From the NCBI RefSeq assembly GCF_038024105.1, contig NZ_CP150661.1, positions 1,135,001-1,199,000 of the forward strand: a stretch of 64,000 bases of DNA. The letters run 5' to 3'. Made by a program: the position numbers and the translations under genes. The stretch is from Polaribacter butkevichii (lineage in GTDB: Bacteria; Bacteroidota; Bacteroidia; Flavobacteriales; Flavobacteriaceae). Shown here in pieces: positions 54,971 to 64,000 of this stretch (positions within the stretch are counted from its first letter, which is position 1; every line of letters starts with the position of its first letter). The notes below the pieces were generated by a model. It was not told where the DNA came from, did not search any database, and worked only from the letters and a program-made list of their open reading frames with translations.

Positions 54971-56368
54971 ATGAAATATAGAATTGAAAAAGACACTATG
55001 GGACAAGTAAATGTTCCTGCAGACAAATATTGGGGTGCACAAACAGAACGCTCTAGAAACAACTTTAAAATTGGTGTTTCTGGTTCTATGCCACTAGAAA
55101 TTGTTTATGGTTTTGCATATTTAAAAAAAGCAGCTGCCTACACAAATGAAGAATTAGGTGTTTTAACAACAGAAAAAAGAGATTTAATTGCACAAGTTTG
55201 TGATGAAATTTTAGAAGGTAAATTAGACGATCAATTTCCTTTAGTAATTTGGCAAACAGGTTCTGGTACACAATCTAACATGAATGTGAACGAAGTTATT
55301 GCTAACAGAGCGCAAGAAATTGCAGGAAGAGTAATTGGCGAAGGAGAAAAAGTGATTCAACCAAATGATGATGTAAACAAATCGCAATCATCTAACGATA
55401 CGTTTCCTACAGGAATGCACATTGCAGCTTACAAAAAAATTGTAGAAACTACCATACCTGGTATTACACAATTAAGAGATACTTTAAAAGCAAAATCTGA
55501 AGCTTTTAAAGATGTTGTAAAAATTGGTAGAACGCATTTAATGGATGCTACTCCACTTACTTTAGGTCAGGAATTTTCTGGTTATGTTGCTCAATTAAAC
55601 TTTGGTTTAAAAGCTTTAAATAATACTTTAGAGCATTTATCTCAATTAGCTTTAGGAGGTACTGCAGTGGGTACAGGAATGAACACTCCAGCAGGTTACG
55701 ATGTATTGGTTGCAAAATATATTGCAGATTTTACAGAAATGCCTTTTATTACTGCAGAAAATAAATACGAAGCTTTAGCAGCACACGATGCTTTAGTAGA
55801 AACTCATGGTGCTTTAAAACAAATTGCAGTTTCTTTAAATAAAATTGCAAACGATATTAGAATGATGGCATCTGGACCAAGATCTGGTATTGGAGAAATT
55901 ATTATTCCTGCAAACGAACCAGGATCTTCTATTATGCCAGGTAAAGTAAATCCTACACAGTGTGAAGCTATGACAATGGTTGCTGCACAAGTTATGGGTA
56001 ATGATGTTGCTGTAACTATTGGTGGTGCTCAAGGGCATTATGAATTAAATGTTTTTAAACCTGTAATGGCTGCAAACGTTTTACAATCTGCTCAATTAAT
56101 TGGTGATGTTTGTAAATCTTTTGATGTAAATTGTGCAGCTGGTATAGAACCTAACCACGAAAGAATTAATGAATTGGTTAATAATTCTTTAATGTTAGTT
56201 ACTGCTTTAAATACTAAAATTGGGTATTATAAATCTGCAGAAATTGCAAATACTGCGCATGCAAACGGAACAACTTTAAAAGAAGAAGCGGTACGTTTAG
56301 GCTACGTAACACCAGAACAATATGACGAATGGGTAAAACCAGAAGAAATGACGGGTAGTTTAAAATAA
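54971..56368 (+). CDS. fumC: Class II fumarate hydratase
   Basis: Iron-independent TCA-cycle enzyme interconverting fumarate and malate. 465 residues, normal length. The superfamily signature is [16 protein letters not shown] (about 317-332), with [26 protein letters not shown] and [16 protein letters not shown]. Single gene with its own terminator. Its product malate is used by the Mqo encoded at 37928. Confidence 0.97.
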   Translation: MKYRIEKDTMGQVNVPADKYWGAQTERSRNNFKIGVSGSMPLEIVYGFAYLKKAAAYTNEELGVLTTEKRDLIAQVCDEILEGKLDDQFPLVIWQTGSGTQSNMNVNEVIANRAQEIAGRVIGEGEKVIQPNDDVNKSQSSNDTFPTGMHIAAYKKIVETTIPGITQLRDTLKAKSEAFKDVVKIGRTHLMDATPLTLGQEFSGYVAQLNFGLKALNNTLEHLSQLALGGTAVGTGMNTPAGYDVLVAKYIADFTEMPFITAENKYEALAAHDALVETHGALKQIAVSLNKIANDIRMMASGPRSGIGEIIIPANEPGSSIMPGKVNPTQCEAMTMVAAQVMGNDVAVTIGGAQGHYELNVFKPVMAANVLQSAQLIGDVCKSFDVNCAAGIEPNHERINELVNNSLMLVTALNTKIGYYKSAEIANTAHANGTTLKEEAVRLGYVTPEQYDEWVKPEEMTGSLK

Positions 56369-56390
56369 AAATATTAATTTTACATTCTCT

Positions 56391-56421
56391 AAAAGCTGCA
56401 TACATTATGCAGCTTTTTTTT
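56391..56421 (+). terminator. Terminator of fumC
   Basis: AAAAGCTGCATA and TATGCAGCTTTT form a stem with a 3-nt loop, followed by a T-run. Confidence 0.88.
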
Positions 56422-56453
56422 GGCTAAAAAAAATAAAATCATAATAACAGATA

Positions 56454-56933
56454 ATGAAGATGAATACACACGAAGAATTTATGAGTGAAGCTGTAAAAAC
56501 AGCTTTAAAAGGAATGAATAATAATGAAGGCGGCCCTTTTGGTTGTATAGTTGTTAAGGACGGAAAAATTATTGGTAAAGGAAATAATAAAGTAACTTCT
56601 ACAAACGACCCAACGGCACATGCAGAAGTAACTGCAATTAGAGATGCTTGTAAAAACGTAGGCTCTTTTCAGTTAGATGGTTGTATTATTTATACTTCTT
56701 GCGAGCCTTGTCCTATGTGTTTAGGTGCCATTTATTGGGCTAGACCAGACAAAGTTTTTTACGGTAGTAACCAACAAGATGCTGCAAATATTGGCTTTGA
56801 TGATGAATTTATCTATAAAGAAATTCCGTTACCTTACGAGAAAAGAAGTATTCCTTTTGAGCAAATAGGAAGAGAAATTGCATTAGAACCTTTTAATAAA
56901 TGGGCAGAAAAGCTAGATAAAACTGAATATTAA
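56454..56933 (+). CDS. guaD: Guanine deaminase-type nucleoside/base deaminase
   Basis: 159 residues of the cytidine deaminase fold. Zinc site: His56 and Glu58 in PTAHAEVTAIRDAC, Cys86 and Cys89 in SCEPCPMCLGAIYWAR. The tail with DAANIGFDDEFIYKEI matches the Bacillus subtilis GuaD subgroup (guanine to xanthine) better than tRNA adenosine deaminase. Ends at a bidirectional terminator. Confidence 0.87.
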   Translation: MKMNTHEEFMSEAVKTALKGMNNNEGGPFGCIVVKDGKIIGKGNNKVTSTNDPTAHAEVTAIRDACKNVGSFQLDGCIIYTSCEPCPMCLGAIYWARPDKVFYGSNQQDAANIGFDDEFIYKEIPLPYEKRSIPFEQIGREIALEPFNKWAEKLDKTEY

Positions 56934-56940
56934 ATTTATA

Positions 56941-56970
56941 AAAAAACCGAAGTTAAAACTTCGGTTTTTT
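56941..56970. terminator. Bidirectional terminator
   Basis: AAAAAACCGAAGT and ACTTCGGTTTTTT form a perfect 13-bp stem with a 4-nt loop, between the convergent genes ending at 56933 and 56973. Confidence 0.9.
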
Positions 56971-56972
56971 AA

Positions 56973-57485
56973 TTATAAATATCTTTCTTTTACAACATTT
57001 AAATGATGAATTTGATGTCCGGAAAATAAATATCCTAAAGCCCTAACAGACATTTTATTTTCTGATGCCACGCCTATTCTTAACAAAGCTTCTTCAGAAA
57101 AACTTTTATATAACTGAATGGTAGATTTTCTTAAAACAGCCATTTCGTCTAACAAATCTTGATAATCTCTATCGTTTGCAGAATCATTATTTACAAATAA
57201 ATCTTGGTCAAAACCAGGTAAAGAGGTTGTATCGTTTCTTGCAAAACACAAGGCTCTGTAACAGAAAACACGTTCTGTATCAATAATATGCTGTATCAAT
57301 TCTTTGATCGTCCATTTACCTTCTGCATACGCAAAACTTTGTTTTTCTTTTGGTAAATTACTTAATACACTTTCAAATTTATTTTGAGATTCTTTGAGAC
57401 TTTCAATAATTGATTTTTTTTCTGTATCTATTAAATTAATATACCCAGAGAAATAGGGAGCATATTCTTCTTGTGGAATTTTCAT
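56973..57485 (-). CDS. DinB family protein
   Basis: 170 residues. A four-helix bundle with the three metal-ligand His regions: IKELIQHIIDTERVFCYRAL (about 60-80) and LFSGHQIHHLNVVKERYL (C terminus), typical of DinB/DUF664 proteins. Activity unknown. Separated from the upstream capsule operon by a terminator (57517-57546), so it is expressed on its own. Confidence 0.85.
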   Translation of the reverse strand: MKIPQEEYAPYFSGYINLIDTEKKSIIESLKESQNKFESVLSNLPKEKQSFAYAEGKWTIKELIQHIIDTERVFCYRALCFARNDTTSLPGFDQDLFVNNDSANDRDYQDLLDEMAVLRKSTIQLYKSFSEEALLRIGVASENKMSVRALGYLFSGHQIHHLNVVKERYL

Positions 57486-57516
57486 TATAAATAAATCTTT
57501 TTAGATATAGTAAAGT

Positions 57517-57546
57517 AAAAAAGCATCGCGTTAACGATGCTTTTTT
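57517..57546 (-). terminator. Terminator of the Wza/Wzc operon
   Basis: AAAAAAGCATCG and CGATGCTTTTTT form a perfect stem with a 6-nt loop. It overlaps the region immediately after the Wzc-like stop codon (57548). Confidence 0.88.
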
Positions 57547-57547
57547 A

Positions 57548-60016
57548 TTATGAATTATTTCTTTTAAATAAACTAGAAATTTTAGAAAAGATACCTTTTG
57601 TTTCTTCATTTTCATGATAGCCATTTCCGTATTTTCCATAACCGTAACCATAGCCGTACCCATAGCCGTAGCCGTAGCCATAATTATTTTTAACAGAAAA
57701 ATCATTTAAAACATAACTAATATTAGATACTTCTTTATTTTTATACTTATCATCTATCATTCTCATCATACCTTTTTCTGAGTAATTCTGACGAATAACA
57801 TAAATAATTGCATCACCATATTTAAACAACTCTAAGGCATCAGAAACTAAGCCTACTGGAGGGGTATCAATAATAACATAATCATATCTTTCTTGAAGAC
57901 TTTTAATCATCTTATCTGCTGTTTCATTTAACAACAACTCAGAAGGATTTGGTGGTATTGGTCCCGATAAAATAAGATCTAGGTTTGGTACTTGAGTATT
58001 AATAATTATTTCATCTAATGTTTTTTGATTAATTAAATGATTTACAACCCCCACATCATTTGTTAAATCAAAATCATCATAAATTTTAGGTTTTCTTAAA
58101 TCTAAACCAATTAATACGGTTTTTTTACCACTTAAAGCAAAAACCGTTGCCATATTTATAGAAACCATTGTTTTACCTTCTCCACTTACAGAAGACGTTA
58201 ATATTAAAGTTTTTGATCCGTCTTTTTGAGCGTTCTTAAACAAAAATTGGATATTTGACCTAAGCGCTCTAAAAGATTCTGCTACCGATGATTTAGGCTT
58301 GTTAAAAACCGCTAAATTATTGTTATCATGATTTTTACCTACAACACCTAAAACAGGAATTGCATAATTATTTTGAATCTCTTCTGCTGTGTGAATTTTA
58401 TTATCTAAAACTTCTTTAGTGATTATATAAAATAACGGAAAAACAATGCCTAACATTAATCCTATTAAGTAATTAAAACTAGGCTTTGGGTATATAGGCC
58501 CATTGCCTAAATCTTTAGCTGAATCTATTATTTTAACATCAGATACATTTGCTGCAATTGCAGTACCAGCTTCGTAACTTTTTTGTTTTAAATAATTATA
58601 GTTGGCTTCTGAAATTTCATAATTTTTTTGAAATTGTAATAAACCTTGTTCTGTTTTTGGTAATCTTTTAAGTTTACTTTTAGACAGAGACAACTCTGAA
58701 CTTAACTTCTTAAGTTTATTATTATTTACAACTTTTAAGGTTGCTATATTTTCTAATAAATTATTTTTTGAAAGATTAATGCTATTACTTAATTTAATTA
58801 CATCCGGATGATTATCGGTGACCGAACCTCTTAATTTTTCTCTCAAAGTAGATTTTTGAATGAGATTAGCAATCTCTCCAGAAATTTTCCCATCTTGAAT
58901 TGATATCAATGCAGGTACAGGTACATTTTCTCCATAGGTATCGTGTGAGGTGATATAAGTTCTTAAATTATTTAAATATTGATTAAACTCTAAAATATCT
59001 TTTTGTTCTTTTTCTATATTGATACTTTCGTTAAAAACGATATTACCTTCTGCAGATAAATTATAGATGTTATTCTTCTCTTTATAGGCTCCTATTTCTT
59101 TTTCAATTCTTTTTAAACTTTCTTGTTCTTTTACAAAAAATTCGTCTATGTAATCTTTTGTTTTTTTAGCATATAGAATTTTTTGCTCTTGCTTGTCTTT
59201 ATCAAGTATTAAAACTGTTGTGTTTAAATAATCTACAATTCTATTTTTATTTGTTCCGCTTTTAGATAATCTAAGCATAGAAGCTCCATTTGTAATACCA
59301 ACTACACTAATAAAACGATTACCACCAACAGTACCATCAAAGCTATTGAATCTAATAAAATATTTTTCTCCAATTTTAAATTTCTTCGTCTTTTTAAGTG
59401 AAAAACTTAAAAAAGAGGTATTTATTTCTTCCTCTACTTTAAATTCTTTAGAAAAAGAAGTTTCTACAGAATTGTAAATACTCGTTTTATTTGTATCATA
59501 AGTTATTAACGAATTAGAATGTGATTCATTAAAGTCTAAAGATAACTTATACGTATCCTCTCCAGTAATTTCTATCTGTAAAAGCTTTCCGTACAATTGA
59601 GGTTTACTAGTATTTAAATTTACAACAAAAGGTGTATACCCATATACATCCTCTAATCTATATCTACCTTCTTTAAGATAATCAATAAAAAAATTTAATT
59701 TTTTAACAACCTTTTCATTATGTGTTCTAGATGTTAAAACTACTTTAATAGTTTCTACAGCATCACTGGCTCCTCCCCAATTAAAGGCTATATTTGTTCC
59801 TGTTGAAAATAAAGGGTTATTTTCTTCCTTTACAGAGACAACAGTATCAAGACTATAAATTTTTGGTTTATAATCATTCATAAATTTAGCAACGATCAAA
59901 GCAATAATAATGGTTACAAAAAAAAGTTTCCAATAAGATAAAACTTTAAAAAGATAACCTTTAACATCTACATTGGCTTGAATTGGACTGCTATTCAGTT
60001 TATTTAAATTATCCAT
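57548..60016 (-). CDS. Polysaccharide co-polymerase with tyrosine autokinase domain (Wzc-like)
   Basis: 822-residue inner membrane protein. A Wzz domain with one helix near residue 30-48 and a second near 520-540 encloses a periplasmic coiled-coil part. The cytoplasmic BY-kinase has Walker A SSVSGEGKTMVSINMA, Walker A' LIGLDLRKP and Walker B YVIIDTPPVG. The C-terminal tail holds an uninterrupted run of seven Tyr-Gly pairs (encoded near 57640-57685), the tyrosine cluster that is autophosphorylated. It controls export or polymerisation of a capsule or exopolysaccharide with the Wza-like protein 6 bp upstream. Confidence 0.94.
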   Translation of the reverse strand: MDNLNKLNSSPIQANVDVKGYLFKVLSYWKLFFVTIIIALIVAKFMNDYKPKIYSLDTVVSVKEENNPLFSTGTNIAFNWGGASDAVETIKVVLTSRTHNEKVVKKLNFFIDYLKEGRYRLEDVYGYTPFVVNLNTSKPQLYGKLLQIEITGEDTYKLSLDFNESHSNSLITYDTNKTSIYNSVETSFSKEFKVEEEINTSFLSFSLKKTKKFKIGEKYFIRFNSFDGTVGGNRFISVVGITNGASMLRLSKSGTNKNRIVDYLNTTVLILDKDKQEQKILYAKKTKDYIDEFFVKEQESLKRIEKEIGAYKEKNNIYNLSAEGNIVFNESINIEKEQKDILEFNQYLNNLRTYITSHDTYGENVPVPALISIQDGKISGEIANLIQKSTLREKLRGSVTDNHPDVIKLSNSINLSKNNLLENIATLKVVNNNKLKKLSSELSLSKSKLKRLPKTEQGLLQFQKNYEISEANYNYLKQKSYEAGTAIAANVSDVKIIDSAKDLGNGPIYPKPSFNYLIGLMLGIVFPLFYIITKEVLDNKIHTAEEIQNNYAIPVLGVVGKNHDNNNLAVFNKPKSSVAESFRALRSNIQFLFKNAQKDGSKTLILTSSVSGEGKTMVSINMATVFALSGKKTVLIGLDLRKPKIYDDFDLTNDVGVVNHLINQKTLDEIIINTQVPNLDLILSGPIPPNPSELLLNETADKMIKSLQERYDYVIIDTPPVGLVSDALELFKYGDAIIYVIRQNYSEKGMMRMIDDKYKNKEVSNISYVLNDFSVKNNYGYGYGYGYGYGYGYGKYGNGYHENEETKGIFSKISSLFKRNNS

Positions 60017-60022
60017 AAAATA

Positions 60023-60805
60023 CTATAGGTTTCTTGCTAAAATAAAAGTGGTACTAATTAATGTAAATAAAGAAACGATTGTTGTTAGCGCTCCAAGGCC
60101 AGTAGTTCCTGTACCCCAGGTTTTTTGTCTTAGTGGCATCACATTAATAATATCATTTGGTTTTACATAAAACACTTCAGACTCAAAAGCACTAATTTTT
60201 GTTAAATCAATAGTAAACTTTTCTGTTCCTGTAATAGAGTTTCTAATTATTTCTACTTTTTTTCTATTTCCTACTGTAGTAATATCGCCAGAGTTAGAAA
60301 TTGCATCAATAATAGAAAGCTTATTTTGAAAAATTACTTTAGGTCCAGGACTACCAATTTCTCCAATAATAGTATATTTAATACCTGCTAATTTAACCGA
60401 AACAAAAAGTTCTTCTTGAGTTTTAATGTATTTTTTTAATTCATTTTCAATTTTTTTTCGTACTTCCAATTCGGTATAGCCTAAAACATTTATTTCTCCT
60501 AAAGTAGGCATTCTTATATTTCCATAACTATCAATACTATAGCCCGAAAAATATCCGTCTCCTCCACCTGTATTTCCAGATTGTTTTTTAAACACAGATA
60601 CCAAAGATTCATCATTAGATTTAATATCTATATTTAAAATATCATCTACCTGTAATTTATAAGGTATATTATTTATTCTTTTAATCTCCTTTTTAGCCAC
60701 GGGTTCTCCTTGTAAATAAATAATATCTTTACTTGGTACACACGAAAAAAAGAAAGAGATAGATAATAGTAATAAAAGGTGTTTTTTCATTGTAATTTTA
60801 ATCAT
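60023..60805 (-). CDS. Polysaccharide export lipoprotein (Wza-like)
   Basis: 260 residues. Lipobox FFFSC. A Poly_export domain (YKLQVDDILNIDIKSND, about 50-140) and SLBB-type segments (YTIIGEIGSPGPKVIFQN, VEIIRNSI) are followed by a hydrophobic C-terminal helix. The start is more likely Met6 (60790, MKKHLLLLL), because the promoter box TATATTTG at 60824-60817 would place the transcript start at or past Met1. It forms the outer-membrane export channel partner of the Wzc-like kinase. Confidence 0.9.
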   Translation of the reverse strand: MIKITMKKHLLLLLSISFFFSCVPSKDIIYLQGEPVAKKEIKRINNIPYKLQVDDILNIDIKSNDESLVSVFKKQSGNTGGGDGYFSGYSIDSYGNIRMPTLGEINVLGYTELEVRKKIENELKKYIKTQEELFVSVKLAGIKYTIIGEIGSPGPKVIFQNKLSIIDAISNSGDITTVGNRKKVEIIRNSITGTEKFTIDLTKISAFESEVFYVKPNDIINVMPLRQKTWGTGTTGLGALTTIVSLFTLISTTFILARNL

Positions 60806-60816
60806 AAATAGCTACA

Positions 60817-60824
60817 AATATACT
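60817..60824 (-). promoter_or_regulatory. -7 box of the Wza/Wzc operon
   Basis: The minus strand has TATATTTG, an exact TAnnTTTG. No TTG at -33. It supports the start codon at 60790 for the export lipoprotein. Confidence 0.45.
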
Positions 60825-60877
60825 TTTTAAAAGTGATTTACTATAATTTTATTTTACTTTCGTTTTTTTTATAAATA

Positions 60878-61654
60878 ATGACACATTTAATCACAGAATA
60901 CCTAAAATTTCTTTTAAAATCATCCAATCAACATGGGGTTCACTCTCCTTTTGTGTATGATTTAGTAACAAAATGTTTTTACAAAAAAACAGACTCCGAT
61001 TGCATTAAATTATTTTCTAAAACAAAGCAACATTTATTAGACAACAAAAGTCTTATAAAAGTCACAGATTTTGGTGCTGGATCTAAAATTTTTAAAGACA
61101 ATAATCGTCAAGTTTCTAAAATAGCTAAAATAGCAGGATTATCTAACAAAAAAGCAAAATTATTAATTCGTGTAATTGAATATTTTAAACCTAAAACTAT
61201 TTTAGAAATTGGAACATCTCTTGGTTTAGGTACATCTGCAATTAAAATAGGAAATAAAGAATCTACAATTACAACTCTAGAAGGATGCTCTGAAACAAGT
61301 AAAGTTGCTAATCATTTATTTTTTACAAATAATTTTAACAACATAAAGATAATTACAGGAGATTTTAAAGAAACGTTACCCTTAGCTATTAAAAATCAAA
61401 AAATCGATTGTATCTATTTTGACGGAAATCATACAAAAAAAGATACTTTACATTATTTCGAAACTTGTTTAAATACAGCTCATAATAATTCCGTTTGGAT
61501 TTTTGATGATATTTATTGGAGTGATGAAATGAAAGAAGCTTGGACAGAGATTAAAAACCACAATAAAGTAACAGTTACGGTAGATGTTTTTTACTGGGGC
61601 ATTGTTTTTTTTAGAAAAGAACAAGAAAAAGAACATTTTAAAATAAGAGTTTAA
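60878..61654 (+). CDS. Class I SAM-dependent methyltransferase
   Basis: 258 residues. The SAM-binding motif is ILEIGTSLGLGTSAIK (about 108-123); DCIYFDGNHTKKDTLHYFE and SVWIFDDIYWSDEMKEAW resemble the O-methyltransferase (Methyltransf_24) group. Substrate unknown. Transcribed divergently from the polysaccharide export pair (72-bp spacer), which might or might not be functionally related. Confidence 0.82.
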   Translation: MTHLITEYLKFLLKSSNQHGVHSPFVYDLVTKCFYKKTDSDCIKLFSKTKQHLLDNKSLIKVTDFGAGSKIFKDNNRQVSKIAKIAGLSNKKAKLLIRVIEYFKPKTILEIGTSLGLGTSAIKIGNKESTITTLEGCSETSKVANHLFFTNNFNNIKIITGDFKETLPLAIKNQKIDCIYFDGNHTKKDTLHYFETCLNTAHNNSVWIFDDIYWSDEMKEAWTEIKNHNKVTVTVDVFYWGIVFFRKEQEKEHFKIRV

Positions 61655-61757
61655 AAGGTAGTTTAATAATGCAACTGTTAAATCGTGTTAATTATAAATA
61701 TTACAGCTTACAAACTTTGTAACTTTGTTATTATAAAAAATTTGCAACTCATTTAAA

Positions 61758-62330
61758 ATGAAAATATATACAAAAACTGGTGATGCAGGTACAACTGCCC
61801 TTTTTGGAGGAACAAGAGTAAAAAAATACAATTTACGAATAGAGAGCTACGGTAATGTAGATGAACTAAATTCATACATTGGTTTAATAAAAGATCAGGA
61901 AATTAGTCTTTCAATTAAAGAAGCTTTATTAAAAATTCAAAATGAGTTATTTACTTTGGGGGCAATGTTGGCTACTCCGCCAGATAAAGAAACATTAAAA
62001 AACGGAAAAGAAAGACTTAATATACCTAAGATAGATGAAGCTTCTATCCTTTTTTTAGAAGAAGAAATTGATAAAATGGATTTAGAGCTTCCTCAAATGA
62101 CTCATTTTATTCTTCCTGGAGGGCATCAATCTGTGTCATTTTGTCATATCGCTAGATGTATTTGCAGACGAGCAGAACGCTTAGTGGTAGAACTTAATGA
62201 TCAAGAAAACATTAATGATGACATACTAAAATACTTAAACCGACTTTCTGACTACCTTTTTACGTTGGCACGAAAGTTGTCTAAAGACTTATCAGTAGAG
62301 GAAATCAAGTGGATTCCTACAAAAAAATAA
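61758..62330 (+). CDS. Cob(I)alamin adenosyltransferase, PduO type
   Basis: 190 residues. Makes adenosylcobalamin from cob(I)alamin and ATP. TKTGDAGTTALFGGTRVKK at the N terminus binds ATP, and CHIARCICRRAERLVVEL holds the conserved Arg residues. Normal length. No cobalamin riboswitch is visible in the 103-bp upstream spacer, which has a -7 box TAACTTTG (61720-61727). Its product is the cofactor expected for the CarH-like regulator at 43874. Confidence 0.94.
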   Translation: MKIYTKTGDAGTTALFGGTRVKKYNLRIESYGNVDELNSYIGLIKDQEISLSIKEALLKIQNELFTLGAMLATPPDKETLKNGKERLNIPKIDEASILFLEEEIDKMDLELPQMTHFILPGGHQSVSFCHIARCICRRAERLVVELNDQENINDDILKYLNRLSDYLFTLARKLSKDLSVEEIKWIPTKK

Positions 62331-62449
62331 TACGTTCTTTTTTTTATCGATAGAAAGAAATTTTAAATTTTATTTAACGCTTAAAGCATTCGTTTTAAGA
62401 TATTAACAAAATATTAAAATAACTTCTCTATATATTTCTTAAAAAAGAC

Positions 62450-62479
62450 TTGTATAATTCAGTAAAAAAATTATTTTTG
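62450..62479 (+). promoter_or_regulatory. Promoter of the DUF2795 gene
   Basis: TTG (62450-62452), 19 bp, TATTTTTG (62472-62479): a full match to the Bacteroidota consensus, 21 bp before the start codon. Confidence 0.75.
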
Positions 62480-62500
62480 CACAAAATTAAACATTAAGAA

Positions 62501-62722
62501 ATGTATTGGACATTAGAATTAGCATCTTATTTAGCAGATGCGCCTTGGCCAGCAACCAAAGACGAGTTAATAGATTACGCTATTAGAACTGGATCTCCTT
62601 TAGAAGTAGTAGAAAACCTACAAGATATAGAAGATGAAGGTGATGCGTATGATTCAATTGTTGAAATTTGGCCAGATTATCCTACCGAAGATGATTATCT
62701 TTGGAATGAGGATGAATACTAA
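62501..62722 (+). CDS. DUF2795 protein
   Basis: 73 residues, very acidic, no signal. YLADAPWPATKDELIDYAIRTGSPLEVVENLQDI is the DUF2795 core (a small helical domain), and the tail is rich in Asp, Glu and Tyr. Function unknown. Strong promoter and its own terminator suggest a high-level single transcript. Confidence 0.88.
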   Translation: MYWTLELASYLADAPWPATKDELIDYAIRTGSPLEVVENLQDIEDEGDAYDSIVEIWPDYPTEDDYLWNEDEY

Positions 62723-62739
62723 ACATAATAATAAAATTT

Positions 62740-62769
62740 AAAAAGTCTCTATGGAGGCTTTTTTTTTGT
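62740..62769 (+). terminator. Terminator of the DUF2795 gene
   Basis: AAAAAGTCTC and GAGGCTTTTT pair around TATG (one G-T pair) and are followed by more T. Confidence 0.78.
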
Positions 62770-62865
62770 TTTCTCCTAAACTAGAAAACTGTTTTTCAGG
62801 GTTTTAAAAAAAACCTAATACAGAACTATAATATAGTTATTAATTTAACTAAAAATAACATAATA

Positions 62866-64000
62866 ATGAATATTTTAAATTCAGTAATCAAACTTTTTGT
62901 TGGTGATAAACAACAAAAAGATTTAAAAATTTTACAACCTGTTGTTGAAAACGTAAAAAAATTCGAAATAGAATTCTCTAAACTTTCTAATGATGGTTTA
63001 AGGGCAAAAACTATAGAATTTAAAGAAAGAATAAAAACAGCTACTAAACAGTTTGATGATAAAATTACTGAGTTAGAAACAGAAGCTAAAACAGCAAACA
63101 TAGATCGTCAAGAAGATATTTATACAGAAATAGATGCACTAAAAGATGAAGCGTACAAAGTTTCTGAAGAAACTTTACTTACAATAATGCCAGAAGCTTT
63201 TGCCGTTGTTAAAGAAACAGCAAAACGTTTTGTAGAAAATAAAGAAATAGAAGTAACAGCAACTCCTTATGACAGAGAATTATCTGCAGAAAGAGATAAT
63301 GTTACTTTAGATAATGACAAGGCGTTATGGGCAAATTCTTGGGACGCAGCAGGAAAACCTGTTACTTGGGATATGGTTCATTACGATGTACAATTAATTG
63401 GTGGTTCTGTTTTACACCAAGGTAAAGTTGCAGAAATGATGACTGGTGAAGGAAAAACATTAGTTTCTACCTTACCAGTATACTTAAATGCATTAACAGG
63501 TAATGGAGTACATTTAGTTACCGTAAATGATTATTTAGCAAAACGTGATAAAGCGTGGATGGGACCTCTTTTTGAGTTTCATGGTTTTACCACAGATTGT
63601 ATCGATTATCACCAACCAAATTCTGATGCACGTAGAAAAGCCTACAATGCAGACATTACCTATGGTACAAATAACGAATTTGGTTTCGATTATTTACGTG
63701 ATAATATGGCGAGTTCTAAAGATGATTTAGTGCAACGTGCACCAAATTATGCTATTATTGATGAAGTAGATTCGGTTTTAATTGATGACGCAAGAACTCC
63801 TTTAATTATCTCTGGACCTGTACCACAAGGAGACAGACATGAATTTAACGATTTAAAACCTTTAGTATCTGATTTAGTTACTTTACAAAAACAACATTTA
63901 GTAGGTGTTTTTGCTGAAGCAAAAAAATTAATAGCAGAAGGAAATGATAAAGATGGCGGATTCTTATTATTAAGAGTTTACAGAGGTTTGCCTAAAAACA
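62866..64000 (+). CDS. secA: Preprotein translocase ATPase SecA, N-terminal part
   Basis: The frame from ATG 62866 stays open to the window end (378 codons and one base). It drives protein export through Sec[22 protein letters not shown] starts the protein; the DEAD motor follows with Walker [48 protein letters not shown] and Walker [22 protein letters not shown]. Between the N terminus and Walker A is an acidic/Lys-rich insertion (about residues 60-90) common in Bacteroidota SecA. The rest lies beyond the window. Confidence 0.96.
   Translation, partial: MNILNSVIKLFVGDKQQKDLKILQPVVENVKKFEIEFSKLSNDGLRAKTIEFKERIKTATKQFDDKITELETEAKTANIDRQEDIYTEIDALKDEAYKVSEETLLTIMPEAFAVVKETAKRFVENKEIEVTATPYDRELSAERDNVTLDNDKALWANSWDAAGKPVTWDMVHYDVQLIGGSVLHQGKVAEMMTGEGKTLVSTLPVYLNALTGNGVHLVTVNDYLAKRDKAWMGPLFEFHGFTTDCIDYHQPNSDARRKAYNADITYGTNNEFGFDYLRDNMASSKDDLVQRAPNYAIIDEVDSVLIDDARTPLIISGPVPQGDRHEFNDLKPLVSDLVTLQKQHLVGVFAEAKKLIAEGNDKDGGFLLLRVYRGLPKN

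Noticed and set aside
61655..61757. Possible cobalamin riboswitch before the adenosyltransferase gene
   Set aside because: Only about 100 bp, AT-rich, with no B12-box-like conserved sequence; a simple promoter box suffices.

Overview
The window looks like a chromosomal segment of a marine-type flavobacterium (Bacteroidota, Flavobacteriaceae; the protein sequences resemble Polaribacter/Tenacibaculum relatives, judged from memory). Evidence for this: very low GC with AT-rich spacers; promoters of the Bacteroidota type (TTG, about 19 bp, TAnnTTTG) and almost no Shine-Dalgarno sequences; a TonB receptor and other Bacteroidota families (DUF4294, DUF853, 2TM proteins, an N-succinyl/N-acetylornithine carbamoyltransferase); and a zeaxanthin-type carotenoid cluster. 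No prophage, transposase, CRISPR array or plasmid gene was seen.

Layout. 1-2980 (minus): an rRNA operon, 16S, tRNA-Ile(GAT), tRNA-Ala(TGC) and the 5' end of 23S, behind three tandem promoters. 3731-22371 (almost all minus): housekeeping and envelope genes, including ligA, GAPDH, a HerA-like ATPase, nrnA, lipoproteins and a LytS/LytTR two-component operon with three extra 2TM genes. 22670-34608 (plus): one long arginine/proline cluster (leader peptide, GNAT acyltransferase, argG, argC, proC, argD, proA, proB, argF', argB, argE-like, argH). 34637-40261: a phosphoesterase, two hydrolases, mqo and a 2-hydroxyacid dehydrogenase. 40277-44767 (minus): crtY-type cyclase, crtZ, crtB, crtI and a MerR/cobalamin-domain regulator, divergent from an ECF sigma operon (44887-46494). 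46491-56933: threonine aldolase, an MG2-like/plug protein, prfB, arsC, a TonB-type receptor, a 57-residue membrane protein, fumC and guanine deaminase. 56973-60805 (minus): DinB-like protein and a Wzc/Wza export pair. 60878-end (plus): methyltransferase, cobalamin adenosyltransferase, DUF2795 protein and the start of secA.

How the genes fit together. The arginine cluster holds nearly all steps from glutamate to arginine, interleaved with proA, proB and proC. It is preceded by a 24-codon ORF ending in Leu-Arg-Leu-Arg-Asn-Arg-Arg-Arg, built mostly from CGC codons: a strong candidate for arginine-sensing ribosome-mediated attenuation. The carbamoyltransferase has Ala90 where B. fragilis N-succinylornithine carbamoyltransferase has Pro90, which hints at succinylated intermediates. 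The crt regulator keeps both cobalamin-binding motifs of CarH (Wx9EH and ExHxxG), and a cobalamin adenosyltransferase is in the same window, so light-controlled carotenoid synthesis is likely.

The most unusual non-coding feature is a family of intergenic hairpin elements (core ATTGAAAnGGCATCC...GGAAAGCCC), with six copies here in two subfamilies. Their stems show compensatory base changes between copies. Several other palindromic repeat families fill the spacers of the arginine and carotenoid operons.
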